Source: Zanthoxylum bungeanum (lineage: Eukaryota; Streptophyta; Magnoliopsida; Sapindales; Rutaceae). Taken from it: a DNA stretch of 64,000 nucleotides. Numbering within the stretch: the stretch's first letter is position 1; each line of letters opens with the position of its first letter. The stretch spans positions 62,001 to 126,000 of the forward strand of contig SKCR01033667.1 in assembly GCA_019454045.1 (NCBI GenBank). Direction: 5' to 3'. Below the pieces are notes generated by a model. It saw nothing but the letters and a program-made list of their open reading frames with translations. It was not told where the DNA came from and did no database searches. Positions 32,898-45,429 of this stretch are shown here, piece by piece. The position numbers were made by a program, and so were the translations under genes.

Positions 32898-34731
32898 TGT
32901 TGGGAAGCGGCCGCGAGTTCATAGCGGAAAATCAAGAAAAAAAATATGATGCCGCTATCCTTTTGCCCAAGACCCATTTGTTTTGATTATTCTACAAGCC
33001 TAGGCATGTTACTATATATTCTAAGCATAAAAAATCATAAAACATGCAAAGAACATAAACCTAAACATGCTAACTATCATAAGAACTATAATTAAAATAA
33101 AGAAAGAAAAGGACTTACTTGAACCGAAGACTCCTCCAGTCCTCCCTCCAATCTACAAGCTTTTCTCGAACTCAGCAAGTTCTTCCACGTTCCAAAGAGC
33201 CACCCAAGTGTGTGGCCTCTAAAGGTGCACACACCAAAGCCAAAACTCAACAGCAAGACTACGCCTTGAGTGCACAGGTATTTTGCCCTTGGTGCTAGCC
33301 TAGGCAAATACCTCAAAACTTTTAACACGAGGTTCTTATAGTCAATTAGACTTACTCTTAAACTTTAGAGTTTTTCACTTATATAAACCCCAGATATGAA
33401 AGGTTTTGGTGTAGCAAATTTGTAAAGAATTCGTTGGGTTTATATAGTGCTCCAAAGACAACAAAACTAATTAAGAATCCGATGTGGGATAAAAACTAAT
33501 TTAATCTTAGCCATTGGATCTTAATTTTGTGGTTTAATGAGATTATAAAACCCTAATAAGTGTTTGGGTCGAATTGGAATTCAAATCAAATAAAAAAAAT
33601 TTACTATTCACATTACTATTCACATTAATAGTAATTTTTTTATTCCAATTCCCAAAGTGCCCCTATCGTCATTCACCAATCCCTAAGCCACTATAGAACC
33701 TCATAAATGATCTGTTTAATAATTAAACACATTGAACCATTTATGAACAATTCATACAACAATCATATATGCTGTTATATTTGTACTGTGCACTGTTAAC
33801 CATTGATTTCGACTTTGTTGTGTGTGACCTTTTGGGTTCCCCTTAAGTTAGACATGAAATGAATCGTGATAATTTAATCGAACATAAATTATCCTCTGAT
33901 CAGATGGTCGTTCGATTTCAATGACCAAGGTTGACATCTAGCAACATGTCAATGGCTCCAATGAGAAGAAAATATATATATACCCATTCTGTATGCGATT
34001 TACATATGATACGGTCTATCGCCTCACTGTATCGCCATCTATTGACATTCCGCTGCGGCCATAGTCTTAAGCACTGATCACACATATCAACCCGCGAACT
34101 GGAATACAACTCTTATAAGAAAATATTATCCGAGAGAGTGGCGATTCTCTGTTGTATCTTTACAAACTTCATGTGTTTCAACAAATGACCCAATCATACC
34201 TTTATGACCAAATCTTTTGAACCAGGGAAGGAGAATGTCAAAGTTATTTGATCCACACATAAGATTGTAAAGACCTCAAGTCTAAGGACTAGTCATACAA
34301 TCGATACATGAAAGTTCTCACAGACACATGGAATAAACACTCCATGTGAAAACTTTCGATGGTCAGTTTGATGGACACGAGCAACTCATGCATCCATGTG
34401 ATACACCAAGCGGACGGATCTCCGCTAGTAGCCTATGAGATCGGCTAATACACTTAAGGGCGGATCATATCATCATGCTAGTCTCTCCGCTTTGTGAACG
34501 CCCAGATTATTCACAAAACTATGACTAGGAACATTTAAGAGTAATTATTATAATAAGGCGTGGAAGCCATCATCTTATTACTCCAAGGGCTTTATTACAG
34601 TGTTTGATGATTCATTTAAGTTATGTAAGACACGTATAATAAAGATTGCCATTTTATTAATTGATGAAAATATTACAAATACATGTACATATAGCCCATC
34701 CACAAGTTGGGTATGGGACATATCCCTAACA
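32898..34731 (-). repeat. Element E 3' LTR
   Basis: 1,834 bp ending TCCCTAACA, then ATCTCCCATTTGC (complement of the polypurine tract). It lacks a segment of about 90 bp present in the other LTR at about 41220-41315. Confidence 0.92.
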
Positions 34732-36301
34732 ATCTCCCATTTGCACTATAGTTAACTAGTATGAATCTGGACACCATACTCTTGGGTATGCCTATCATGC
34801 TTTTGTTAAGTCAGCCCTTTAGTCATAGAATCTGCAAGATTATCTTATGTGGGTATTTTCTCTATAATAACTTCTTTTCTCTCAACAATCTCCCTAATGA
34901 GATGAAATCGCCTGAGAACATGCTTGGATTTCTGGTGGGACCTTGGTTCATTTTATTGAGAAATAGAGCCCGTGTTGTCACAGTACATCATGACGCCATT
35001 CTTTATCGCGGGAAGCACTTCCAGCTCCGTGATGAACTTCTTTATCCAGACTGCTTCTTTAGCTGCCTCAGATGCTGCAATATACTCGGCTTTAGTGGTG
35101 GAGTCCGATGTAGTTGACTGCTTTGAGCTTTTCCAACTGACAGCACCACCATTCAAAGTAAACAGATATCCTGTTTGCGATCTACTGTCATCCCTATCGG
35201 TCTGAAAGCTCGCATCACAGTAACCAATGACTTTCATCTCAGAACAATCTTCGTATGTCAAAAACACATCCTTAGTTCTTCTCAGATACTTTAGGATTGT
35301 TTTGACAGCTGTCCAGTGTTGCTCACCAGGATTTGCCTAATACCTGCTCGTTATGCTAATAGTATAAGAGACATCAGGTCTCGTACATAGCATGGCGTAC
35401 ATGATCGATCCTATTGCTGAAGCATAAGGGATTCTACTCATACGCTCTCTATCTGAAGGAGTATGTGGACATTGCTCCTTAGATAATTTAATTACATGAC
35501 AAATAGGTAAATTACATATTTTGGAATCTTCCATTTTGATTCTTTTCAAAACTTTATCTATGTAAGTAGATTGAGAAAGTCCTAACAACCTCTTAGATCT
35601 ATTACGGTAGATCTTAATGCCGAGGATGTAAGCTGCTTCTCCCAAATCTTTCATGGAGAAATTCTGAGATAACCATTGCTTGGTGGCTTGCATCATGGGA
35701 ATATCATTCCCGATGATTAATATGTCATCGACATATAATACAAGAAATACAACAGCACTCCCACTACTTTTCCTATAAACACAAGGCTCGTCTACATTTT
35801 TGATGAAGTCAAATTCTTTGATTGTCTCATCAAATCGTATATTCCAACTTCTGGAGGCTTGCTTGAGTCCATAAATGGATCGTTTAAGCTTGCATACTTT
35901 ATTATGATCATCCTTAGATGCAAACCCCTCAGGTTGTGTCATATAGACTTCCTCTACGAGGTTCCATTAAGGAAAGCTGTTTTGACATCCATCTACCAAA
36001 TCTCATAATCAAAGTGTGCAGCTAGTGCCAGTAAAATTCGAACGGACTTTATCATTGCAACAGACGAGAAGGTTTCGTCAGAGTCAATTCCTTGGATTTG
36101 CCTATAACCTTTCACCACCAACCTAGCCTTATAGGTTTGGATTTTGCCTTCTGCATCAGTTTTACGATTGTAAATCCACTTGCAGCCTATGGGTTTTATC
36201 CCTTCAGGTGCATCCACCAAGTCCCAGACTTGATTCTGATACATAGAGTCTATTTCGGATTTCATGGCCTCAAACCACTTGACTGAATCAATGTCACGCA
36301 T
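34732..36301 (-). pseudogene. Element E reverse transcriptase and RNase H
   Basis: In order on the minus strand: WVDAPEG-like start and GIKPIGCKWIYNRKTDAEGK (36240-36160), VCKLKRSIYGLKQASRSWNI, a catalytic YVDDILIIGND (about 35730), MKDLGEAAYILGIKIYRNRS, STYIDKVLKRIKMEDSK, SAIGSIMYAMLCTRPDVSYT, then RNase H GYCDASFQTDRDDSRSQTGY and EYIAASEAAKEAVWIKKF. Interruptions at about 35340 (stop), 35270 and 35945-35992 break the frame, although the YVDD motif is intact. The tail to 34732 is noncoding. Confidence 0.9.
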
Positions 36302-38121
36302 TGCTTCATCATAACTGGTGGGATCATCATTATCAATGACCTAATCATGTTCCTCATCAATATAGAAACCATATCTTTAGGCTCATGTCTTTCCCTACCA
36401 GACCTTCTAAGTTCATAACCTTGTGGTTGTTCCGTCACTGCCCTTTTGAGGGGCCTGGGGTTTAGTTCTATGTTAGTTTGTTCTTCTCGTACCTCATCGA
36501 GGTCAAGTCTACTCCCACTATGTTTCTTGAGAAGGAATTCATTCTCTAGAAATTTGGCATTTCGTGAGACAAATGTTCTTTGTTCATTTGGGACGTAGAA
36601 CATGTATGCTCTTGAGTTCAAGGCATATCCTACAAACTTACATTTAACTGCCCTATCATCCAATTTGTTAGTTTGTGTGAGCTTAACATATGCGTCACAT
36701 CCCCAAACTCTTAGATAACTAAGACTAGGAAGTTTCCCAGACCATAACTCATATGGTGTTTGACTAACAGTCTTGGAAGGAACTTGGTTTAGTAGTAGTG
36801 TTGCAGTTTCTAAAGTAAGACCCCAAAATGAAAGAGGTAGATCCGTGTCTGGCATCATTGATCGGACCATATCTAATAATATTTGATTTCTCCTTTCGGA
36901 GACCCTATTATGTTGTGGAGTTCCCGGAGGAGTCCATTGGGAAACAATGCCATTTTCTCTAAAGTAATCTTGAAATTTGTCGCTTAAGTATTCACCACCT
37001 CGGTCAGACCTTAGTGACTTAATACTTTTATTAAGATGGTTTTCTAATTCAGCTTTGAAGACTTTGAATTTCTCAAAGGCTTTAGATTTGTACTGCATAA
37101 GGTACACATACCCATATCGCGAGTGATCATCGATAAAGGTAATGAAGTAGGAGAATCCACCTCTAGCGGTGACTGACATTGGTCCGTATACATCAGAGTG
37201 TATGAGTTCTAATGTCTCCGTTGCACGCTGTCCTTTACCTTTGAAAGGTAATTTGGTCATTTTACCAAGTAAATAAGACTCACAAGTTCCATAAGGTTCA
37301 TATTTGAAGGGTCTGAAATACCCATCCTTATGTAGCTTAGTTAATCTTGTTTCATTTATATGACCTAAGTGACTGTGCAATAGAAGTGATTCATTGAGAT
37401 TATTCGAGTTAACGTTGTATATATTAGAGGTTGAACATTCTTTGTTAGTTTGTAAGACATAGATACCATTATTCAAAATACCATCTCCATATTTTATTTC
37501 ATTGAAATAAATAGAACATTCATTACAATTTATTAGGCATGAAAAGCCTTTATTACATAAAGAAGAAATTGAAATGATGTTCTTTACTATAGAAGGTACA
37601 TAAACACAATCTTCTAAGTCTAAAACTAAACCATTCGGTAAAATTAATGAATAAGTCCCCACGCACAATGCAGCCAGTTTTTCTCCATTACCCATGCGTA
37701 AGTCAACCTCCCCATGACGAAGTCTCCTACTATTTCTCAGGCCTTGTACATTGTTACATAAGTGAGTCCCACAATCGGTGTCAAGCACCCAAGTAGAAGG
37801 TTCAGATTTTTGAGAATATAGTTCAATCATATACAACATACCTGAAGCATTGGGCTTCTTGGCCTCTTGGGCTTCCCTAACTTCATTGGCTTTCAAGGAT
37901 CTGCAGTCTTTCTTCCAATGACCATTCTTTCCATAAAAGAAACATTTCTCCTTTCCTTTTTTCTTCTCCACCTTACCATTGGGCTTTAGGTGATCTGGAG
38001 CCTTGGCCTTGCCCTTATTTTTCTTTAGGCCTCGTGGCTTCAGGTCCGTACCCGTAAGCATGACGGATGTCTTAAGCTCCGGTTTCAAGTCCTTCTCTGC
38101 TTGCTTTATCAGATTGTGCAA
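36262..38121 (-). pseudogene. Element E gag C-terminus, protease and integrase
   Basis: A 619-residue open stretch. Residues about 59-72 are a zinc-knuckle region in which the second cysteine is replaced by Tyr (CFFYGKNGHWKKDC). Around residue 112 is the protease motif WVLDTDCGTHLC, with Asp where the family has Gly (D-T-G). From about 245 to 285 is the integrase HHCC finger, with the last Cys changed to Tyr (CESY). The DDE core follows: HSDVYGPM, SLRSDRGGEYLS and SERRNQILLDM. Thus the frame is long, but three key residues are altered. The C-terminal end overlaps the start of the RT frame with a shift. Confidence 0.9.
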
Positions 38122-38672
38122 TTCTGCTAAAGTAGCTTCTTTATCAGACAGATGAAACTACATAATAAAGTTAGAGAAGTCTTTTGGTAAGGACTGAAGA
38201 ATTAGATCGTGACCTATCTCATGATCCATGATGAACCCGAGGTTGGCCAATTTTTCAATGTGGCCAAACATCTTAAGCACATGTCCACTAACAGATCATT
38301 TCTTATACATTGTTTGGAATAAGGCATATGACACTTGGAATCTCACGGTATTAACGGAAGTTGCATACAACTCCTTCAAGTGAAAGATGATGGTTTGAGC
38401 ATCCATATCTTCGTGAGCTTTCTGAAGTTCGTCCGACATAGAGCCAAGCATTATGCAAACTGCTTGCTCATCATCATCGACATGTTTCTTCCAAGCATCA
38501 AATGTATTTTGGTAGCATCTTTTGCGGGTTCAGGGGGAAATGGTCTTTCAAGAACACATAAAATCTTTTCTTGTCGAAAGGCAATTTTAAGGTTTCTAAA
38601 CCAGTCATTGTAGTTGTCCCCTTTGAGCTTATGCTCATCAAGGATGGAACGAAGTGATACTCTGTTTTCCAT
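38122..38672 (-). pseudogene. Element E gag N-terminal part
   Basis: Starts MENRVSLRSILDEHKLKGDN and NDWFRNLKIAF, a Copia Gag opening like those of A2 and A3. A frameshift near 38520 follows the PPEPAKDATK stretch; the downstream Gag is recognisable only in pieces until the open stretch at 38121. Confidence 0.85.
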
Positions 38673-40043
38673 TTGAATGTTTGTTAAATATTTTAACCCA
38701 CCTGTTAAGAGAGAATGTTAAAATTAGGAATATGTTTTCATTAATGTTTCATAATAACATGGGCTTTTAATATTATGAATTTGCTCCCACTCAATTGTTT
38801 TAAAATTTTAAGCAAATCGCATCAACCCCAATATGATGGATTTCTTGTGGGCAAGGATCCCATTATCATCATTTCATAACTCCGACTAGGGCCGGTCGTT
38901 ATAAAATACGATAATTAGGTAGGTTCCCAACCAATTTATGATATGTATCATAATTCCTTGATCATTGGGTTGGGCAATCAAACATGCCATAACTTATGCT
39001 AATCCTTGTGGACACCCAATATTTGCCACTAAGTTATAAGACCACGCCTAAGGGTCACTGCGTCTTATGACTCAGAAAAGCCAAACCATTGTCAATAGTA
39101 CGATTTAGGGACAAATTGGTATTGGTCAGTCTGGTAAAGCCTAGTCATGCCAATACGGTTTAAGCCCTTTGGGTCTATACTTTACAATGGGAGGCAAATT
39201 TTAGACTTAAATTATTATTGAGGATTTTAGCAAGTTTAAGTGAATAACTGTCAAATGGATTCCTCCATTTTTAAATTCCCCAAAGGGAGGGTGGAGCGAA
39301 CTCTCTTAAATACCCTTACCTCTTAGGCTCTTATTGCATTGGTGACAGGAATAAACAATAGATCCTCCAAATTAGTCCAACACTTTAAATATGCTTTAAG
39401 ATAAGCTTTGAGTAAATGATTATCTAGATGTCTTCACAACTTTTCATTTTGGCTAGAAAAATGTAGTGAGTGAAGGAAGACACCAAATCATTATCTAACT
39501 CTAGTAATACCTTTGGTTAAATTAACTTTAGTTTGGAAAGTTTTTTTAACACCTTGGTCCCACCCCACTTTCATCTTTTATAATGTCTTTTATTATAAAT
39601 AAGTGATTTATATTTATTAGCCTTAAAGGTAATAAATCTCTAAGTTCATCACAGAATAATTACTTAGCTAATGGATAAGCAATACACTCTATTTCCTTAG
39701 AAAGTCTCTAGATGTTTGCACCGTAAAATAATCATGCCAATTATAATCATACATAGAATCATCAAGCATATGAGTTTTAATATGTTGGAATTATTTGAGG
39801 CATTAAATAACTTTGATTAACATTTAATTATGATATTGCATTTTATTTTAATCAAATAAATTTACTATTTATATTTTTTTACAGATGCGTAAACTTTAAA
39901 TGCAATTTCACAATTCAAATCTTAACCAAATCATGCAAAATTACTTGTGTCTAAAATTAAGTTCAGGGTGTTAGCTTTCCAACGAGCTTTTAAACACCCA
40001 ATTTCGAGATCAAATGAGAGAGAACTAATCAAAACAAAAACGA
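38673..40043 (-). other. Element E leader
   Basis: About 1.4 kb between primer site and gag without a conserved frame. It contains a short CCAAAGGGAGG-like tract near 39280. It does not share the CTTGACTTTGGCC motif of family A. Confidence 0.6.
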
Positions 40044-40056
40044 CGTTCTAATACCA
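40044..40056 (-). other. Primer binding site of element E
   Basis: The reverse complement TGGTATTAGAACG starts one base inside the LTR. It departs from the usual TGGTATCAGAGC at several bases but keeps the TGGTAT core. Confidence 0.75.
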
Positions 40057-40057
40057 C

Positions 40058-41998
40058 TGTTGGGAAGCGGCCGCGAGTGCGCAGCGGAAAATCAAGAAAA
40101 ATATTTTGATGCTGCTATCCCTTTGCCCAAGACCCATTTGTTTTGATTATTCTACAAGCCTAGACATGTTACTATATATTCTAAGCATAAAAACGCATAA
40201 AACATGCAAAGAACATAAACCTAAACATGCTAACTATCATAAGAACTCTAATTAAAATAAAGAAAGAAAATGACTTACTTGAACCGAAGACTCATCCAGT
40301 CCTCCCTCCAATTTAAGCTTTTCTCGAACTCAGCAAGCTCTTCCACGTTCCAAAGAGCCACCCAAGTGTGTGGCCTCCAAAGGTGCACACACCAAAGGCA
40401 AAACTCAACGGCAAGACTACGCCTTGAGTGCACGGGTATTTTGCCCTTGGTGCTAGCCTAGGCAAATACCTCAAAACTTTTAACTCGAGGTTCCTCTAGT
40501 CAATTAGACTTAAGGATCCTCAAAATCAGTGGCTTAATCTTAAACTTTAGAGTTTCTCACTTATATAAACCCAAGATACGAAAGGTTTGGTGCAAAAATT
40601 TGTAAAGAATTCTTTGGGTTTATATAGGTGCTCCAAAGACAACAAAATTAATTAAGAATCCGATGTGGGATAAATGCTAATTTAATCTTAGCCATTGGAT
40701 TTTAATTTAGTGGTTTAATGAGATTATAAAACCCTAATAAGAGTTTGGGCCGAATTGGAATTCAAAACAAATAACAAATAAAAAAATATTTACTATTAAC
40801 GTTTATTTATTAATTTATGTTTTCAAATTTCCAAAGTGCCCCTATCATCATTCACCAATCTCTAAACCACTATGGAACCTCATAAATGATCTGTTCAATA
40901 ATTAAACACATTGAACCATTTATGAACAATTCCTACATCAATCATATATGCTGTTAAATTTATATTGTGCACTGTTAACCATTGATTTCGACTTTGTTGT
41001 GTGTGACCTTTTGGGTTCCCCTCAAATTGGACAAGAAATCAATCGTGATAATTTAATCGAACATAAATTATCCTTCGATCAGATGGTCGTTCGATTTCAA
41101 TGACCAAGGTTGACATCTAGCAACATGCCAAGACCCCCAAATGAGAAGGAAAGATATATACCCATTATGTATGTGATTTACATATGATACGGTCCATCGC
41201 TTCACTATATCCCCACTATTTGACCTAGGGTATGGAAAATGTCTACCCATATAGTCAAAGGTATGATGTTGATAGTGTCATGAATTGTGCTAACCCAAGA
41301 ATCTCACATGATTCTTCCGCTGCGGCCACAGTCTCAAGCACCGATCACACATATCAACCCGTGAACTGGAATACTACTCTTATAAGAAAATATTATCCGA
41401 GAGAGTGGCGATTCTCTGGTGTATCTTTACAAACTTCATGTGTTTCAACAAATGACCCAATCATACCCTTATGACCGGATCTTTTGAACCGGGGAAGGAG
41501 AATGTCAAAGTTATTTGATCCACACATAAGATTGTAAAGACCTCAAGTCTAAGGACTAGTCATACAATCGATACATGAAAGTTCTCACAGGCACATGGGA
41601 TAAACACTCCATATGAAAACTTTCGACAGTCAGTTCGATGAACAGGAGCAACTCATGCATCCATGTGATACACCAAACGGACGGATCTCTGCTAGTAGCC
41701 TATGAGATCGGCTACCCCACTTAAGGGCGGATCATATCATCATGCTAGTCTCTCCGCTTTGTGAACGCCCAGATTATTCACAAAACTATGACTAGGAACA
41801 TTTAAGAGTAATGATTCTTATAAGGCGTGGAAGCCATCATCTTATTACTCCAAGGGCTTTATTACAGTGTTTGATGATTCATATAAGTTATGTAAGACAC
41901 GTATAATAAAGACTGCCATTTTATTAATTAATGAAAATATTACAAATACATGTACATATAGCCCATCCACAAGTTGGGTATAGGGAATATCCCTAACA
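40058..41998 (-). repeat. Element E 5' LTR
   Basis: 1,941 bp, same termini as the 3' LTR and similar along its length, apart from an extra segment of about 90 bp near 41220-41315. The right target duplication CTTAC follows at 41999-42003. Confidence 0.92.
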
Positions 41999-42003
41999 CT
42001 TAC

Positions 42004-43308
42004 CATGTCCAACAAAGTTCGGTTTCTCCGTTCGGACACACCGTTTAATTGAGGTGTTCCGGGAGGAGTCCACTGGGAAATAATACCATACTCTTTCAAA
42101 TAATCGAGAAACTCATTGCTCAAGTATTCTCCACCACGGTCCGACCGTAATGTTTTAATACTTTTACCGGTCTGTTTTCTACTCCGTTTCGAAACTCTTT
42201 GAATTTCTCAAAAGTTTTCGACTTGTGTCTCATAAGATTCGCAGATGTCATATGAATTTGGATCAAATCCGTCATCCGTAAAGGTTACAAAGTATTCATA
42301 TCCACCTCTAGCCTGGCTAGACATGGGCCCGCAAACGTCACTATGAACGAGGGCTAACAGTTTGGTGGCACATGCATATTTACTGCTAAAAGGTGTTTTA
42401 GGCATTTTGCCTAATAAACAAGATTCGCAGACGTCATATGAATTTGGCTCAAATCCGTCCAAGTATCCACTCTTCGAAAGTGTGGATATACGAGTCTTGT
42501 TTATGTGTCCCAGACAACAATGCCACATATAAGTTTCATCTGTTTTACTCATTTTGAGCCTTTTGTTTGTCATGTTATATGTTTGAGATTGATTTATATT
42601 CAAAATATAAAGACCATTATTAACATCAGCACTGCATATCTCAAAATCATTTTTATAAACAAAACACCCAGTGTTTCTGAATACAAAAGTATACCCACAT
42701 TGGGTCAAACAAGATACAGATAAAATGTTTCTACTCAAACTAGGTACATAATAACAGTCTGATAAAGTAAGTACATGCCCCGAGGGAAGTTCCAAAATAT
42801 AGGTCTCGACAGCAAAAACGACGACTCTAGTCCCATTTCCAACTCGGAGGTCGATCTCTCATGAAGCCAGTCTCCTACTAATCTGCAGATCCTGCACATC
42901 ATTACATATATGAGTACCACAACCAGAATCAAAAATCCAATTTTTAAAAATAGATGTAGACATGTTTATTTCAATAACAAACATACCTGAAGTCGGAGCC
43001 TTGCCCGCCTTCACTTCCTTCATATGCGCCTTGTACTCACGGCATTCACGCTTCTAGTGACCCCGTTTGCCACACTGCAGGCAGACATATTAGGATTTTT
43101 CCTTTACCTTCCCAGAAGACTTTGATGATTTGGCCTTGCCCTTTCTATTCTTCTTCTTCTTCACACCTCCAGAAGCCTTCGGCCAAGCCTTGGCATTCTG
43201 AGATGTCGAAGCGAAGTGTGCCTCGCTCTTCTTGCCCTTTAAAAGCTCGTTTTCTGCCTCTTTCAGCATTGCCATCAACTCTCCAAGAGTCTTTTCTTGG
43301 TTCATCAT
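42004..43308 (-). pseudogene. Copia A3 integrase, protease and gag C-terminus
   Basis: Minus strand, from right to left: basic Gag tail LGELMAMLKEAENELLKG (43308-43090), a zinc knuckle CLQCGKRGH with a stop where Trp is expected, protease WIFDSGCGTHICND (about 42930, canonical D-S-G), GAG-pre-integrase MWHCCLGHINKTRIS with CESCLLGKM (intact second zinc ligands), HSDVCGPMSSQARGGY, and after a scar the ISQWTPPGTPQLNGVSERRN block. A duplicated 40-bp piece at 42234-42273 replaces part of the DDE core. The fragment ends at the insertion of element E. Confidence 0.88.
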
Positions 43309-43832
43309 ATTTTAGTTCATGATGAACCCGCACCAGCTGTCAGGCAAAGACTGTAAGATCAAATCTATGGAAGTCTCGGCCTCAAAGACTATTCCCAGCT
43401 GTCTCAGCTGTTCGATGTCAGCAATCATCTGCGACACATGGTGCTTGGCATATGTACCCTATGACATTCGAGAGCGAAAAAGCTTTTTCTGCAATTCATA
43501 TTTCTGCGATCTAAGGTTAGATCAGTGAATGTCCCTCAATTTTAACATCATTTCATAAGGATCCAACCCTTATTTTGACGACGAAATTGTGGGGTCATTG
43601 TAGCAAGCATGACTGATTGAGCAGTTGAGTTGTCATCACTGTGAGTCTTCCAAAGCTCAAGCTTAAGTGGCTGCTCAATTCCGGGCTTAGGCCCGAGAGG
43701 TCTCTCTATCGTATAGAGCATCTTCTCAGCCCCCAGGACAATCCTGAGGTTCATATCCCAGTCAGGAAAGTTCACACTGTTAAAGACATTTTCGCCCATG
43801 ATAATTTCCCTAACATTGATCTTTCCAGCCAT
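43309..43832 (-). pseudogene. Copia A3 gag N-terminal part
   Basis: ATG at 43830-43832 with MAGKINVREIIMGENVFN and FPDWDMNLRIVLGAEKM, nearly the same as A2 (which begins at the internal MGENVF). A frame change near 43560 and stops near 43465 and 43312 break it. Confidence 0.87.
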
Positions 43833-45424
43833 CTTAATTGCAATAGTCTAACTATTCAATTAACGATTTCGGGTACAATACAACTGTTAAAAGAAAACAA
43901 TAAAATATTAGTCCAACTAATATAAATATATAATGACGAAAATAATTTGAAAGCGCGTATTTGGCAAGTATTAAACGAAATTACAAATTTAATATTGGCC
44001 TCCCACTATTTTTCGGTGAGCCTCTAACCCTCTGTTGAGTACTCGGGAAACCTAGTTTCCTAGTGGGCTAGGATCCCGTTAAATAACACACAACCTTGAC
44101 TTTGGCCAACAAGTTGTATGATACTTAACTAGGTAGATCTCTAAGATCAATTGGATCTCATCCAATTCCTAGATCCGGTAGGTGGACCTCCAAGTCCGAA
44201 ACATATATCCAATATATGTAAATATATCCAATATATTTCCTAAACTTTTCCTCTGAATCAATTAAGCATTGGCTTTGGCTCAACAAGCTTAATGATTCCA
44301 GTTAAGCGGGACCCATTGACAATGGGAAAGCTTCATAATCCACGTCGATGAACAAGAAATGACCTTGACTTTGGCCAACAAGTCACAACTGCCCAAGACA
44401 TGTGATATATAACAAAGCCTTTGTGGTTCAAACACATCCGCGATGGACATTGATCTTGACTTTGGCCAACAAACCAATGCCAATCTTGGATCTTGAGAAA
44501 GAACCACTCAATGGAAGGAAAACGCTTAATATTTGATTGAGGGTTTTTCACGTAAATTGGCAACCAATTTATTATCTTTGATTAGGTCTTATTATACACC
44601 CTTAAGCATGCATTCTAAAAGCATAATAAGGTGCGAATTAAATTAATAATGATATGCGGATGAATATATAACAAATTTGTTCCTAGAACAAATCTCTCCA
44701 TTTCTTCTCTCTCCCGCTAACACTATTCATACTTCTACCCAATTACATAATACAATAAAGAAACCTCATATACATTGAGGGGAATTGGTGAGAAGAGAAG
44801 TACAAACAGAAAAGAGATAATAGGCTGGACACGTAGGTCCAATTTAATAAATTCTAAATTTATTACAACAATTTCCAAAATTACCCCCACCCTTCTAATA
44901 TCCATCTGATATACATTATTCATACAATACATCTATGTGTTCACACAAAGCATGTTATTCAATCACTCTAATCCAATTAATTAATCTTTGAATTAATGAC
45001 CATCCAATGTTCAAACAACGATTTGATTTGCACGAGTCCAACTCGTTTAAGAATAAATACTCAAAGTACGTATTCTTGAATTATATCGAACTACAATTTT
45101 AAATCCAATTTAATTTGTATTCAATACTAATTCTAATTTAATTCCAAATTAAATAATTACACTTATTTATGTGCCTTTTAGACTTAGATTCTAAATCCAA
45201 TCTTAATGGGTCTCAAAGGCCCAATTAACATCTAATGTCAATTTAATTAAAGTCCAATGGGCTTTTAATTAATTCTTAAGGCATGGGCTTTGGCCAATAT
45301 GGATCAAACCCAAATGCCAAGGCCCAATTTAGGAATCACCCTTTGCCATAAAATTAATTTAGGCCCATTAGGCCCAATTAAATTGTTAAAGGCCCAAGTA
45401 TTATATTTGGACTTTATTAATGGT
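43833..45424 (-). other. Copia A3 leader, part 1
   Basis: Noncoding leader with four copies of the CTTGACTTTGGCCAACAA motif (44094-44112, a variant at 44267-44285, 44363-44381 and 44454-44472), then GGCCCAATT-rich sequence. It ends at the TTTAG target site of A4 and continues at 55276. Confidence 0.8.
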
Positions 45425-45429
45425 TTTAG
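45425..45429. repeat. Target duplication of Copia A4, left copy
   Basis: TTTAG, matched by 55271-55275. Confidence 0.9.

Larger units (their letters stand above)
32898..41998 (-). mobile_element. Complete Copia element E
   Basis: 9,101 bp with LTRs at 32898-34731 and 40058-41998 (both starting TGTTGGGAAGCGGCCGCGAG), a primer site, polypurine tract, gag-pol region and a 5-bp CTTAC target duplication. It is inserted in the integrase of A3. It has the best preserved polyprotein of the window but is still disrupted. Confidence 0.94.
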
